Shown here: piece by piece, positions 33,748-43,142 of the stretch
Layout of the letters: every line of letters starts with the position of its first letter
Position numbering within the stretch: position 1 is the stretch's first letter
Assembly: GCA_900771005.1 (NCBI GenBank)
Contig: CAAGMI010000248.1
Location: 1-58,315, forward strand
Direction of reading: 5' to 3'
Length of the DNA stretch: 58,315 nucleotides
Origin: Rikenellaceae bacterium
GTDB taxonomy: Bacteria > Bacteroidota > Bacteroidia > Bacteroidales > UBA932
Translations under genes and position numbers: made by a program
The notes under the pieces: model-generated
Told to the model about the DNA's origin: nothing
The model's database searches: none
Seen by the model: only the letters and a program-made list of their open reading frames with translations

Positions 33748-34360
33748 TTGTCTTCCTTTTCTGAATCAGAAGGAGTTTGTGGTCTTCCTTTGAAATTAGC
33801 ATCACGTACGGCCCCACAACCACCCTGTAATAACTTTCCTTCGGCCTGGCACCTATCCCCGGCCTGTTATAATACTTCAGTCCGGCATATGCCACCTTGT
33901 CCGACTGTGCGGCATCCTCCACGAAACGCTGTATTATGTCCACATAAGCGGCCATATAGGGAGATTCCGCATCAGGAGATACTGCCGCAGGGATTCTCAC
34001 TATCTCAAAAAACTCTTTCCGCGGGTCGTCATCCTTCGGCGCCCCTCCCTTGCAGAGGACCAGGAAGCAGATGCCTTCCGATTCTTCGATATTCAGGAAA
34101 TACAGGTCGCTCCTGCTTTTCATACTTTCGTATTCTTCTGGAGTGCAGAATTCGTAGGATGAGATTCTCCACCTGCTCACAACCTCCTCACGAAGCGAAG
34201 CGCAAAGCTTCCAGTCAGGGTTGACCGCCACCATTGTCGTACGTACGGAAAAGTCGGAAATCCTGATTCTCCTCGTATAGACCTTTCCCTGGGCGTGCAT
34301 TGACAAAGGCAGGAGAAGCAGGGCAAAGAGCATCAAATATTTCTTGATTTGGCTTTTCAT
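33731..34360 (-). CDS. Secreted protein of unknown function
   Basis: The start at ATG 34360 gives MKSQIKKYLMLFALLLLPLS and a signal peptide ending near MHAQ. The mature part (about 185 residues) is mixed alpha/beta with a C-terminal YYRVVVGPYVMLISKEDHKLLL strand pair. I recognise no domain. It opens the operon secreted protein-O-methyltransferase-helical protein and is divergent from dnaX, with a -7 box only 6 nt before the ATG. Confidence 0.75.
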   Translation of the reverse strand: MKSQIKKYLMLFALLLLPLSMHAQGKVYTRRIRISDFSVRTTMVAVNPDWKLCASLREEVVSRWRISSYEFCTPEEYESMKSRSDLYFLNIEESEGICFLVLCKGGAPKDDDPRKEFFEIVRIPAAVSPDAESPYMAAYVDIIQRFVEDAAQSDKVAYAGLKYYNRPGIGARPKESYYRVVVGPYVMLISKEDHKLLLIQKRKTNGKAS

Positions 34361-34366
34361 GTCAGG

Positions 34367-34374
34367 CAAAGTTA
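34367..34374 (-). promoter_or_regulatory. -7 box 6 nt before the secreted-protein start
   Basis: The minus strand reads TAACTTTG, a perfect TAnnTTTG. Only 6 nt separate it from the ATG at 34360, so the mRNA would be leaderless or nearly so. No clear -33 TTTG is visible. Confidence 0.5.
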
Positions 34375-34387
34375 AGAAATTAATATG

Positions 34388-34395
34388 TACATTTG
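34388..34395 (+). promoter_or_regulatory. -7 box 6 nt before the dnaX start
   Basis: TACATTTG is a perfect TAnnTTTG box 6 nt upstream of the dnaX ATG at 34402. It lies 13 bp from the divergent -7 box of the secreted-protein gene, so the two promoters must share their -33 territory. Confidence 0.5.
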
Positions 34396-34401
34396 TAAGT
34401 T

Positions 34402-36102
34402 ATGTCACAATACATCGTATCTGCACGCAAGTACCGCCCGGACTCATTCGAGTCGCTTATCGGACAGGACAACATTGCAAAGACCCTGAAGAATTCGATC
34501 CTCAGGGGACAGCTTGCCCATGCATACCTTTTCTGCGGTCCGAGGGGCGTAGGAAAGACCAGCGCCGCACGTATTTTCGCCAAGACCATCAACTGTTCGC
34601 ATCCGACTGCCGAAATGGAGCCTTGCGGACTCTGCGAATCCTGCCAGTCTTTCGCTGAGGGAAGGTCCTATTGCATTCACGAGCTTGACGCTGCGTCCAA
34701 CAACGGTGTGGATGACATAAAGGCCCTGATGGACCAGGTTCAGATCCCTCCTCAGGTGGGAAAATACAGCGTGTACATCATAGATGAGGTCCATATGCTC
34801 TCACAGTCGGCTTTCAACGCCTTCTTGAAGACACTTGAGGAACCTCCCGCACACGCCATCTTCATCCTCGCAACGACGGAGAAGCACAAAATCATCCCAA
34901 CTATTCTCAGCCGGTGCCAGACCTACGACTTCAACAGGATCGGCATCCCGGACATAGTCAGGAACCTGCGTGACATATCCGGCAGGGAGAATATAAAGAT
35001 TGACGAGGAAAGCCTCCACGTGATAGCCCACAAGGCGGACGGAGCCATGCGTGACGCGCTGACCATATTCGACCAGACCGTTGCGTTCTGCGGTAATGAC
35101 ATAAAGTACGATGACGTCATCGGAAACCTGAACGTCCTCGATTACGAATACAGTTTTTCCCTTGTCAACGATTTCCTCGAAGGGGATTATGGAAAAGCCC
35201 TGTGGCGTTTTGACGAAATCCTGTCAAAAGGATTCAATGCCCTTTACTTCATATCTTCGCTGGGGTCACATTTCAGGGATCTGCTGGTGAGCAAGACCGG
35301 AGGATTGGAATCTCTGCTTGACCTTCCCGATTCCCTCAAGAAACGATATCGTGAACAGGCCGGGAAATGCTCGGTCAAATTCATATACGACGCTCTCAGC
35401 ATCACTACGGCCTGCGAAGCCGGATACAGGAGCGCCACTAACCAGAGGCTTCATATCGAGTTCGCTCTGATGAAACTCTCCTTCCTCAGCAAGGCCCCCG
35501 GCGTTGAAGTCCAGGCTCCGGCAATTGAGAAAAAGGAGGAAAAACCTCAGGAACCTGTCAAATCCGATGATGAGATAATCGACCTGTCCCTGGATGATAT
35601 GGAGCCCGTGAAGCCGGCCGCTCCGAAGAAGACCGTCATGACAGGCGCATCGCTTTCCCTCACCGCACTGATGAAGGAGGAAGAGCCTGAAATAAAGAAG
35701 AAAGAAACTGTCGTCGATGCCGCAGACGATCCTGTACCTGAAGACGAAGAGATTGTCTCAAAATGGAAGGACATCATCGCAGCGACCACACAGCCTCGTC
35801 TCGCCAATGCCCTCAGTAATGCGAAACTGGAGATAATGGTTGAGAAAGGTCGCAAGATTATGACCTTCTACGTCACCAACGAGGCCCAGAAGAAGTGGAT
35901 AGAAGACAACACGCTCAGGACTCTCGAATCAAACATCCAGCAGATGACCGGGTCATCGAAAGTACGTCTCGAAGTAGGTGTCGTACCTGCGGAGGAAGAG
36001 GGCGAAAAAATCTACATGCCCGCTGAAAAGGCAAGGGACCTGATAAACAAGAATGAGGAAGTCAGAAGTCTGGTCGCCGACCTCGGACTGGATGTCAAAT
36101 AA
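34402..36102 (+). CDS. dnaX: DNA polymerase III subunit gamma/tau
   Basis: DnaX is the clamp-loader ATPase. Walker A is GPRGVGKTSAAR (residues 46-57), the zinc site uses Cys65, Cys75, Cys78 and Cys81, Walker B is VYIIDEVHML, and the sensor region includes FILATTEKHKIIPTILSRC. The tail after residue 370 is charged, then ends in a C-terminal domain. Length 566 residues fits Bacteroidota DnaX. No frameshift slippery site for gamma was looked for exhaustively. It is followed 12 bp later by lptB. Confidence 0.95.
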   Translation: MSQYIVSARKYRPDSFESLIGQDNIAKTLKNSILRGQLAHAYLFCGPRGVGKTSAARIFAKTINCSHPTAEMEPCGLCESCQSFAEGRSYCIHELDAASNNGVDDIKALMDQVQIPPQVGKYSVYIIDEVHMLSQSAFNAFLKTLEEPPAHAIFILATTEKHKIIPTILSRCQTYDFNRIGIPDIVRNLRDISGRENIKIDEESLHVIAHKADGAMRDALTIFDQTVAFCGNDIKYDDVIGNLNVLDYEYSFSLVNDFLEGDYGKALWRFDEILSKGFNALYFISSLGSHFRDLLVSKTGGLESLLDLPDSLKKRYREQAGKCSVKFIYDALSITTACEAGYRSATNQRLHIEFALMKLSFLSKAPGVEVQAPAIEKKEEKPQEPVKSDDEIIDLSLDDMEPVKPAAPKKTVMTGASLSLTALMKEEEPEIKKKETVVDAADDPVPEDEEIVSKWKDIIAATTQPRLANALSNAKLEIMVEKGRKIMTFYVTNEAQKKWIEDNTLRTLESNIQQMTGSSKVRLEVGVVPAEEEGEKIYMPAEKARDLINKNEEVRSLVADLGLDVK

Positions 36103-36114
36103 ACTGAATGCCGT

Positions 36115-36918
36115 ATGAAACTTCATTGCGAAAATCTTGTCAAGAAATATGGCGTACGTACCGTCGTGAAGGGTGTCTCGATGGAAGTAAACCAGGGTGA
36201 GATCGTGGGATTCCTCGGCCCGAACGGTGCCGGAAAGACTACCAGCTTCTATATGATCACCGGTCAGGTGGCGCCGAATGACGGCCGCATATTCCTTGAT
36301 GACACGGAGATTACCAAACTTCCTATGTACAAGAGGGCGCAGATGGGCATCGGATACCTTCCTCAGGAAGCATCCGTGTTCCGCAAGATGTCCGTTGAAG
36401 ACAACATCATATCAGTGATGGAAATGGCCGGCATGACCAGACAGGCGAGAGAGGAAAGGCTCGAAAGCCTGATCAACGAATTCAATCTCTCAAAAGTCAG
36501 GAAGAGCCTCGGCATTCAACTTTCCGGAGGAGAAAGAAGAAGATGCGAGATTGCCAGGGCCCTGGCCATAGACCCGAAGTTCATCCTGCTTGACGAACCT
36601 TTCGCCGGAGTGGATCCCATTGCAGTAGAAGATATCCAGTACATCATAGCCAAGCTGAAATACCGCAACATCGGCGTAATTATCACGGACCACAACGTCG
36701 GAGAGACCCTTGCCATCACAGACAGGGCTTACCTGCTGTACGAAGGCACAATCCTGCAGCAAGGCACACCTGCTGCGCTCGCCGCCGATGAGGACGTGCG
36801 CACCAAGTACCTTGGCAGCGGATTCATTTTGAAGCGTTCCGTCTCCGTCGAACGTGCGGAGGCTGAATTCAAGGCTAACCTATCTGAGAACCGTCAGACA
36901 ATTTCTCCTGAGGAGTAA
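36115..36918 (+). CDS. lptB: Lipopolysaccharide export ABC transporter ATPase
   Basis: LptB powers extraction of LPS by LptFG. The Walker A GPNGAGKTTSFYMI (residues 34-47), signature LSGGERRRCEIARAL, Walker B FILLDEPFAGVDP and the H-loop TDHNV are all present, and the ERRRCEIAR form is that of LptB. Length 267 residues includes a C-terminal extension beyond the usual 240. The last 44 bp overlap the 3' end of metG on the other strand. Confidence 0.93.
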   Translation: MKLHCENLVKKYGVRTVVKGVSMEVNQGEIVGFLGPNGAGKTTSFYMITGQVAPNDGRIFLDDTEITKLPMYKRAQMGIGYLPQEASVFRKMSVEDNIISVMEMAGMTRQAREERLESLINEFNLSKVRKSLGIQLSGGERRRCEIARALAIDPKFILLDEPFAGVDPIAVEDIQYIIAKLKYRNIGVIITDHNVGETLAITDRAYLLYEGTILQQGTPAALAADEDVRTKYLGSGFILKRSVSVERAEAEFKANLSENRQTISPEE

Positions 36919-38929
36919 CGAAGCGCATCTTCCCGTCGCCCTGCCTTGCCATCAGAATCATACCCTTTGATTCTATGCCTTTTATCACTCTCGGCTTCAG
37001 GTTTGCGAGGATGCATATCTGTTTCCCTACCATATCTTCCGGTGCATAGTATTCAGCTATCCCGGAAACGATCACTCTCTTGTCTATACCGGTATCAATC
37101 GTAAGCTTAAGGAGTTTGTCAGTCTTCGGCACCCTCTCCGCCTCCAGCACAGTCGCCGTGCGGATATCCATCTTCTCAAAGTCTTCGAAGCTGCACTCTT
37201 CTTTCTGCGGCTCGACCTTCGCGGCTGCCTCAGCAGCAGCGGCCGCTTCCTTCTCAGAGCGTATTTTTGCAAGTCTGGCGAGCTGGATCTCTATCTCCCC
37301 GTCCTCCACCTTTGCGAAGAGCAGCTCAGGTTCAGCCAGCATATGCCCTACAGGCAGTATCGTAGGACGTCCGAGTATTTCCCAGTCGAGAGGGCTTCCC
37401 AACATCTTGCGGAGTTTTCCGGCTGCAAACGGGGTGAAAGGTTCGAAGGCTATCGCGAGATCGGCGCATATCTGCAGTGATACGTTAAGAATTGTCGCGC
37501 ACCTTTCCATATCCGTCTTCGCCACTTTCCAAGGCTCGGTATCGGAGATGTACTTGTTCCCCACCCTGGCTATGGACATTGCATCCTTAAGCGCTTCACG
37601 GAACTTGAATCCCTCAATGTTCTTCTCCATCGATTCCTTCAATGCAGGAATCTGCCAGAGCGTCTCCTTGTCAATGTCAAGCATCTGCCCGGCTGAAGGG
37701 ACCTTTCCTCCGAAATACTTATGGGTAAGCACCACGGCACGGTTGACGAAGTTGCCGAAGATAGCCACAAGCTCGGAATTGTTGCGCTGCTGGAAATCCT
37801 TCCAGCTGAAATCGTTATCCTTTGTCTCGGGAGCATTCGCGGTAAGCACGTAGCGGAGCACGTCCTGCTTCCCCGGGAAGTCATTCAGGTACTCGTGAGC
37901 CCACACGGCCCATCCTTTGGACGTAGATATCTTGTCACCCTCCAGATTGAGGAATTCATTCGCAGGCACGTTGTCAGGAAGGATATAGCCGTCGCCGTAA
38001 GCCTTGAGCATGGCAGGGAAAACGATACAGTGGAAAACGATATTGTCTTTCCCGATGAAATGCACGAGCCTGGTATCCTCCGATTTCCACCACTTCTCCC
38101 AATCGTCAGGAAGCAGTTCCTGGGTATTGGAAATATATCCTATAGGAGCATCGAACCAGACATAGAGGACTTTGCCTTCCGCACCCTCCACAGGAACAGG
38201 GACTCCCCATTCCAGATCCCTTGTGACCGCACGCGGCTGCAGACCTCCGTCAAGCCAGCTCTTCACCTGTCCGTAAACGTTTGAACGCCATTCCTTATGG
38301 CCTTCAAGTATCCACTTCCTGAGCCACTCCTCATCCTTATCCAAAGGAAGATACCAGTGAGTGGTCTTTTTCTTCACAGGTTCGGCTCCACTGAGCTTGC
38401 TCTTCGGATTGATGAGCTCCTCGGGACTCAGCGTTGACCCGCATTTCTCGCACTGGTCACCGTATGCACCCTCCGCCCCGCATTTCGGGCAGGTTCCCAC
38501 GATGTATCTGTCGGCAAGGAAAGTCTTGGCCTCCGGATCATAATACTGCTCCGATTCCCTGGAAATGAACTTGCCTTCATCATACAGTTTTCTGAAGAAT
38601 TCGGATGCGTTCTTCTCGTGAACCTTTGAGGACGTGCGTCCATAGACATCGAAATTGATTCCGAAGCCCTTGAAACTGTCAGCTATGATCTTGTGGTACT
38701 TGTCAACTATGTCCTGCGGAGTGCAGCCCTGCTGGCGGGCCTTGATGGTGATGGGCACCCCATGCTCGTCGGATCCGCAGACGTAAAGCACGTCCTTCCC
38801 CCTCATACGCAGGTATCTGACGTAAATGTCAGCAGGCACATATACTCCTGCAAGATGTCCGATATGCACCGGCCCGTTGGCATACGGAAGTGCACAGGTA
38901 ACAAGCGTTCTCTTGAATTTCTTATCCAT
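36875..38929 (-). CDS. metG: Methionyl-tRNA synthetase with C-terminal tRNA-binding domain
   Basis: The class I synthetase has VHIGHL at residues 21-26, the zinc knuckle CPKCGAEGAYGDQCEKCG, and the lysine loop DKISTSKGWAVW. An EMAP-II/Trbp111-type OB domain (KMDIRTATVLEAERVPKTDK) is fused at the C-terminus. The ATG at 38929 (MDKKFKRTLVTCALPYANG) is chosen because it follows the dnaG stop by 7 bp; the longer frame overlaps dnaG. Length 684 residues. Confidence 0.96.
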   Translation of the reverse strand: MDKKFKRTLVTCALPYANGPVHIGHLAGVYVPADIYVRYLRMRGKDVLYVCGSDEHGVPITIKARQQGCTPQDIVDKYHKIIADSFKGFGINFDVYGRTSSKVHEKNASEFFRKLYDEGKFISRESEQYYDPEAKTFLADRYIVGTCPKCGAEGAYGDQCEKCGSTLSPEELINPKSKLSGAEPVKKKTTHWYLPLDKDEEWLRKWILEGHKEWRSNVYGQVKSWLDGGLQPRAVTRDLEWGVPVPVEGAEGKVLYVWFDAPIGYISNTQELLPDDWEKWWKSEDTRLVHFIGKDNIVFHCIVFPAMLKAYGDGYILPDNVPANEFLNLEGDKISTSKGWAVWAHEYLNDFPGKQDVLRYVLTANAPETKDNDFSWKDFQQRNNSELVAIFGNFVNRAVVLTHKYFGGKVPSAGQMLDIDKETLWQIPALKESMEKNIEGFKFREALKDAMSIARVGNKYISDTEPWKVAKTDMERCATILNVSLQICADLAIAFEPFTPFAAGKLRKMLGSPLDWEILGRPTILPVGHMLAEPELLFAKVEDGEIEIQLARLAKIRSEKEAAAAAEAAAKVEPQKEECSFEDFEKMDIRTATVLEAERVPKTDKLLKLTIDTGIDKRVIVSGIAEYYAPEDMVGKQICILANLKPRVIKGIESKGMILMARQGDGKMRFVTPQEKLSDGSQIG

Positions 38930-38936
38930 ATCGTAT

Positions 38937-40934
38937 TTATTTTTTCTCTCTACCAAGTTTTTTGTTTATCCTTCTTTGAGCGCCCTGCAATTTTACTATT
39001 TCCTGCATCGCCGCCAATTCTTCCTCTCCATTCAAGTCCCTGAGGGACATTCGCAGATGCTCGATCCTGTCCTGTATCCGCCTCTCGCTGTAATAAAGAA
39101 TAGCCTTCGGGACAAAAGCCACAAGCCAGGACGAGGTTGTCATCAGCGAATTTTCGAAATTCCTTACGGTAAGCAGATACTTTTCCGTCGAAAGCTGGCT
39201 GACGACCTGCGCAATGCCCCTGTCCTGCTGGTTCTGCAGATACCGGGAAATGTCCTGCTGCGGCATCTGATTGTCATACAGACGTGAGTACTCCTCATAA
39301 GTGCGCCTGTAGACCGAATTGCTCATATGACTTCCATCACTGTCAATGGCCATCCTTATGAAATCGGCAACGGTAGGTTTGTCCAACTCGGACCCTGAAT
39401 AATACTCGGAGTCGCTCGGAAAATCGAGCTCCTCGCGTCCATAGTTGAGAAGGAAATAAAGCAGGTCACTTTCGGCCTGTGCCAGAGTCTTGTTTTCCAG
39501 CACGATGTCTCCCGTTCCGCCGCTTTCTTCACGGATGCCTTCAGAAGTATACCCGTATTCCGGTGGTGGCGGCACGTCAGGAAGGTTCTCCCGTCTGCGC
39601 CTCTCCCTTTCCATGATCTTCTGGGTTTCCTCACGTTTCTTCGCCAGTGTGGAGTTGATCCTCTTGTACAGGGCATCCGCATTGACGTCAAATACAGAGG
39701 CGCATCTGTCGACGAACACCTCGCGCTTGACCGCATCGGGAATGTTCGCTATGGTATCCGCTACCTGATTTATCACGTTCGCTCTTTTCAGGGGATCCTT
39801 CCGGAAATCCCCGGACACGGCGCACATATAGGAAACGAAGTCCTGCTCGTTGTCCTCAATAAATTTTTCAACTTCCTGGAGAGTATGTTTCCTGCAGAAG
39901 GAATCAGGGTCATCCCCGTCCGGGAACAGCAGGACCTTCACGTTCATACCTTCGTCCAGAATCATCCCTATCGCCTTGATTGCAGCGTGTATGCCGGCAG
40001 CATCGCCGTCATACATAAGTGTGATGTCATCCGTAAATTTCTTTATCAGCCTTATCTGCTGCTGGGTCAGCGACGTTCCGCAGGAAGCCACGGTGTTTGT
40101 CAGCCCCGTCTGATGCATCGTGACTACATCCACATTGCCTTCAGCAAGGAAGCATTTACCCTTCCTGCTGATCTCGGACTTTGCCAGATATATGCCGTAA
40201 AGGGCACGGCTCTTGTCATACAGCGGCGTATCAGGGGAATTCACGTATTTTGCCACAGATCCGTCAGACTTGAGCGTCCTGCAACTGAACGCTATGGTAC
40301 GCCCGCTGACTGAATGTATAGGGAATACGACACGGTCATGGAATCTGTCAGAGAGCCTTCCGTCATCATAATTGACCGCCAGACCCGCTTCGACAAGATA
40401 TTCAGGCTTATACCCGGCCGCTACGGCCGCATCGACAAAGGCGGTGCGGGAAGAAGGAGCCCAGCCGAGGGAAAATTTCTCTATGGTCTGGTCATCGAGA
40501 GCCCTCGTACGGAAATAATTGTATCCTACAGCCTTACCTTCGCCTTCTTTCAGTGCAGAGGAATAATACTGCCTTGCGAATTCCATCACCTGCAGCAGGC
40601 TTTCGTTCTTCTGACGCAGCGCTATCTGCTCGGCGCTTTCCTCCTCTTCAACAACCTCAATGTTGTATTTCTTCGCAAGATATCTGAGGGCCTCGGTATA
40701 TGAGCAGTGCTCGTGCTCCATCACGAAGCCGACTGCGGTTCCGGCCTTTCCGCAGCCGAAACACTTGTAAATACCCTTCGCCGGCGAGACATAAAATGAA
40801 GGAGTCTTCTCATTGTGGAAAGGACAGCACGCCACATAGTTGGCCCCGCGACGCTTCAAGGTCACGAAGTCGCTGATAACGTCATCGATTCTGGCGTTGT
40901 CAAGTATCTGGTCCACTGTCTGCTGAGGAATCAT
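38937..40934 (-). CDS. dnaG: DNA primase
   Basis: DnaG makes RNA primers for replication. The N-terminal CHC2 zinc finger uses Cys37, His40, Cys58 and Cys61. The TOPRIM domain shows FLAEGNVDVVTMHQ and MYDGDAAG. The C-terminal helicase-binding region (about 430-665) is diverged and carries a charged proline-rich linker. Length 665 residues, typical for Bacteroidota. The start overlaps the recQ stop by ATGA. Confidence 0.96.
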   Translation of the reverse strand: MIPQQTVDQILDNARIDDVISDFVTLKRRGANYVACCPFHNEKTPSFYVSPAKGIYKCFGCGKAGTAVGFVMEHEHCSYTEALRYLAKKYNIEVVEEEESAEQIALRQKNESLLQVMEFARQYYSSALKEGEGKAVGYNYFRTRALDDQTIEKFSLGWAPSSRTAFVDAAVAAGYKPEYLVEAGLAVNYDDGRLSDRFHDRVVFPIHSVSGRTIAFSCRTLKSDGSVAKYVNSPDTPLYDKSRALYGIYLAKSEISRKGKCFLAEGNVDVVTMHQTGLTNTVASCGTSLTQQQIRLIKKFTDDITLMYDGDAAGIHAAIKAIGMILDEGMNVKVLLFPDGDDPDSFCRKHTLQEVEKFIEDNEQDFVSYMCAVSGDFRKDPLKRANVINQVADTIANIPDAVKREVFVDRCASVFDVNADALYKRINSTLAKKREETQKIMERERRRRENLPDVPPPPEYGYTSEGIREESGGTGDIVLENKTLAQAESDLLYFLLNYGREELDFPSDSEYYSGSELDKPTVADFIRMAIDSDGSHMSNSVYRRTYEEYSRLYDNQMPQQDISRYLQNQQDRGIAQVVSQLSTEKYLLTVRNFENSLMTTSSWLVAFVPKAILYYSERRIQDRIEHLRMSLRDLNGEEELAAMQEIVKLQGAQRRINKKLGREKK

Positions 40935-43141
40935 GACGCTATCTCACAAAGGAATTTGATTCTTACAAGTCTTATCTCCATCTCGTCGTAGTCTCCGCCC
41001 AAAGCCGTCAAAGCCTCTTCAACGGAATCGGACAACGCCTCTTCACGGAAATAATCGTATATCTCGGATACAATCTCCTCATCGAGGTTGTCCTGAATAT
41101 AATAGTCCAGATTGAGTTTCGTGCCGGTAGCGACTATCGCCTCTATCTCTGTCATAAGTTCCGGCATATCCAGATTCCTGGCCCCGGCTATATCCTCGAG
41201 ATTCATTCTGCGGTCAATGCTCTGAATGATGAATATCTTGTTCGCCGACTTGTTGGGAGCCGATTTCAGGACGAAATCATCAGGTCTGGTGATGTCGTTT
41301 TCCTCGACATATTTGCGGATGAGCTCAATGAACTCCGCACCGAATTTCTTTGCCTTGCCCTCTCCGACTCCCTGACAGTTCTTCAACTCGTCAAAAGTCA
41401 CCGGATAAAGAATGGACATATCCTCAAGCGAAGGATCGCCGAATATTATCCATGGCTGCAGGTGCAATCTCCTGGACAAATCCTTCCGGAGGTCCTTCAG
41501 CATTGACAGCAATATGGCATCGCCACCACCGCCCTTCGCCGCTGCCACCGCCATTGTATCTTCGTCGTCATCGTCGTCGGAAGCAACGCCGTCTGAGAAT
41601 TTCCTGTCCTCAACCAATTTCAGTTCCCAAGGTGATGCCAGGAAATCCCGGCCGCTGTCCGTTACGTGGATAAGACCGTACGTTTCTATTTCCTTCTCCA
41701 GGAGATGCATCGTGAGGCCCTGATGGATAACCGTGCACCAATACTTTTCCGTATGGTCATCCCCGGCTCCGAAGAACTCGGTGGAATCATGCCTGTAGGA
41801 CTTGATTATGGCGTTGGATTTACCTGCAAGTATATTTGCAAGATGATCTATCTTGAAATGTTCCGGGAGCGATTCCACAAGTTCCAGGACAAGTTTCATA
41901 TCCTCCCTGCCGTCAAACACCGGTTTAGGATGCACACAGTTGTCACACGAACAGCAGCTGTCCTGCCTGTAGTCCTCTCCGAAATAGTTCAGCAGCAGTT
42001 TCCTTCTGCACTGGCTGCTTTCCGCATAGGACACCACTTCCGAAAGCAACTGCTTTGAGATTTCCTGCTCGGAAATCGGCTTGCACTGCATGAATTTCTC
42101 CAGCTTCTGGATATCCTTGTAACTGTAGTAGGCTATGCAGATACCCTCCTGGCCGTCACGTCCGGCACGCCCCGTCTCCTGATAATAGCTTTCGATGCTC
42201 TTCGGTATGTCATAGTGGATGACAAAACGCACGTCAGGTTTGTCGATCCCCATACCGAAGGCTATCGTCGCCACTATAACGTTGACATCCTCCATAAGGA
42301 ATCTGTCCTGGTTTTCCGCCCTGGTCCTGGCATCAAGTCCTGCGTGATACGGCAGAGCCTTTATTCCGTTGATGCACAGCAGTTCCGCCATCTCCTCCAC
42401 CTTCTTGCGGCTAAGGCAATAGATGATACCCGACTTGCCGGGGTTCTGTCTGATGAACTTGATTATATCCTTCTCCGCTTCCACCTTATCCCTGATCTCA
42501 TAATAGAGATTCGGTCTGTTGAACGAGGATTTGAATACGGCCGCATCGGGGATGCCCAGATTCTTGAGAATGTCACTCTGTACCTTAGGCGTCGCGGTTG
42601 CTGTCAGAGCTATGATAGGAGCCCTGCCTATATCCTCCACGAGACTGCGTATTCTTCTGTATTCCGGTCTGAAATCGTGTCCCCATTCGGATATGCAGTG
42701 AGCCTCGTCCACGGCATAGAAAGAAATCTTCACTTCACGCAGCAGGGAGACATTCTCCTCCTTTGTCAGGGACTCCGGAGCGACATAAAGTATTTTTGTC
42801 CTGCCACGCAGGATATCCATCCTGACCTCATCGATCTGCATTCGGTTGAGAGATGAATTGAGGAAATGAGCCACGCTGCCCTCCCCGGATTCAAAGCCTC
42901 TGATAAGATCCACCTGATTCTTCATCAGCGCGATGAGTGGGGAAATCACTATTGCGGTGCCTTCCATGACAAGCGCAGGGAGCTGGTAGCACAAAGACTT
43001 GCCGCCACCGGTAGGCATAAGCACGAAGGCATCGCCGCCACCTACTAGATGGTTGATTATCCTTTCCTGGTCACCCTTGAAAGAATCGTAGCCAAAGAAC
43101 TCCTTGAGCGTACGGTGTATCTTTTCCGAATCAACTGACAT
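40931..43141 (-). CDS. recQ: ATP-dependent DNA helicase RecQ
   Basis: The superfamily 2 helicase has Walker A PTGGGKS (43-49), the DEAHCISEWGHDFRPEY motif II and aromatic loop, motif VI QETGRAGRDG, a zinc-binding CRRKLLLNYFGE...CCSCDNC segment, a winged helix, an HRDC-like domain and a C-terminal helix-turn-helix extension. The start at ATG 43141 (MSVDSEKIHRTLKEFFGYD) follows the DUF1015 gene directly. Length 736 residues, normal for Bacteroidota RecQ. Confidence 0.96.
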   Translation of the reverse strand: MSVDSEKIHRTLKEFFGYDSFKGDQERIINHLVGGGDAFVLMPTGGGKSLCYQLPALVMEGTAIVISPLIALMKNQVDLIRGFESGEGSVAHFLNSSLNRMQIDEVRMDILRGRTKILYVAPESLTKEENVSLLREVKISFYAVDEAHCISEWGHDFRPEYRRIRSLVEDIGRAPIIALTATATPKVQSDILKNLGIPDAAVFKSSFNRPNLYYEIRDKVEAEKDIIKFIRQNPGKSGIIYCLSRKKVEEMAELLCINGIKALPYHAGLDARTRAENQDRFLMEDVNVIVATIAFGMGIDKPDVRFVIHYDIPKSIESYYQETGRAGRDGQEGICIAYYSYKDIQKLEKFMQCKPISEQEISKQLLSEVVSYAESSQCRRKLLLNYFGEDYRQDSCCSCDNCVHPKPVFDGREDMKLVLELVESLPEHFKIDHLANILAGKSNAIIKSYRHDSTEFFGAGDDHTEKYWCTVIHQGLTMHLLEKEIETYGLIHVTDSGRDFLASPWELKLVEDRKFSDGVASDDDDDEDTMAVAAAKGGGGDAILLSMLKDLRKDLSRRLHLQPWIIFGDPSLEDMSILYPVTFDELKNCQGVGEGKAKKFGAEFIELIRKYVEENDITRPDDFVLKSAPNKSANKIFIIQSIDRRMNLEDIAGARNLDMPELMTEIEAIVATGTKLNLDYYIQDNLDEEIVSEIYDYFREEALSDSVEEALTALGGDYDEMEIRLVRIKFLCEIAS

Positions 43142-43142
43142 A

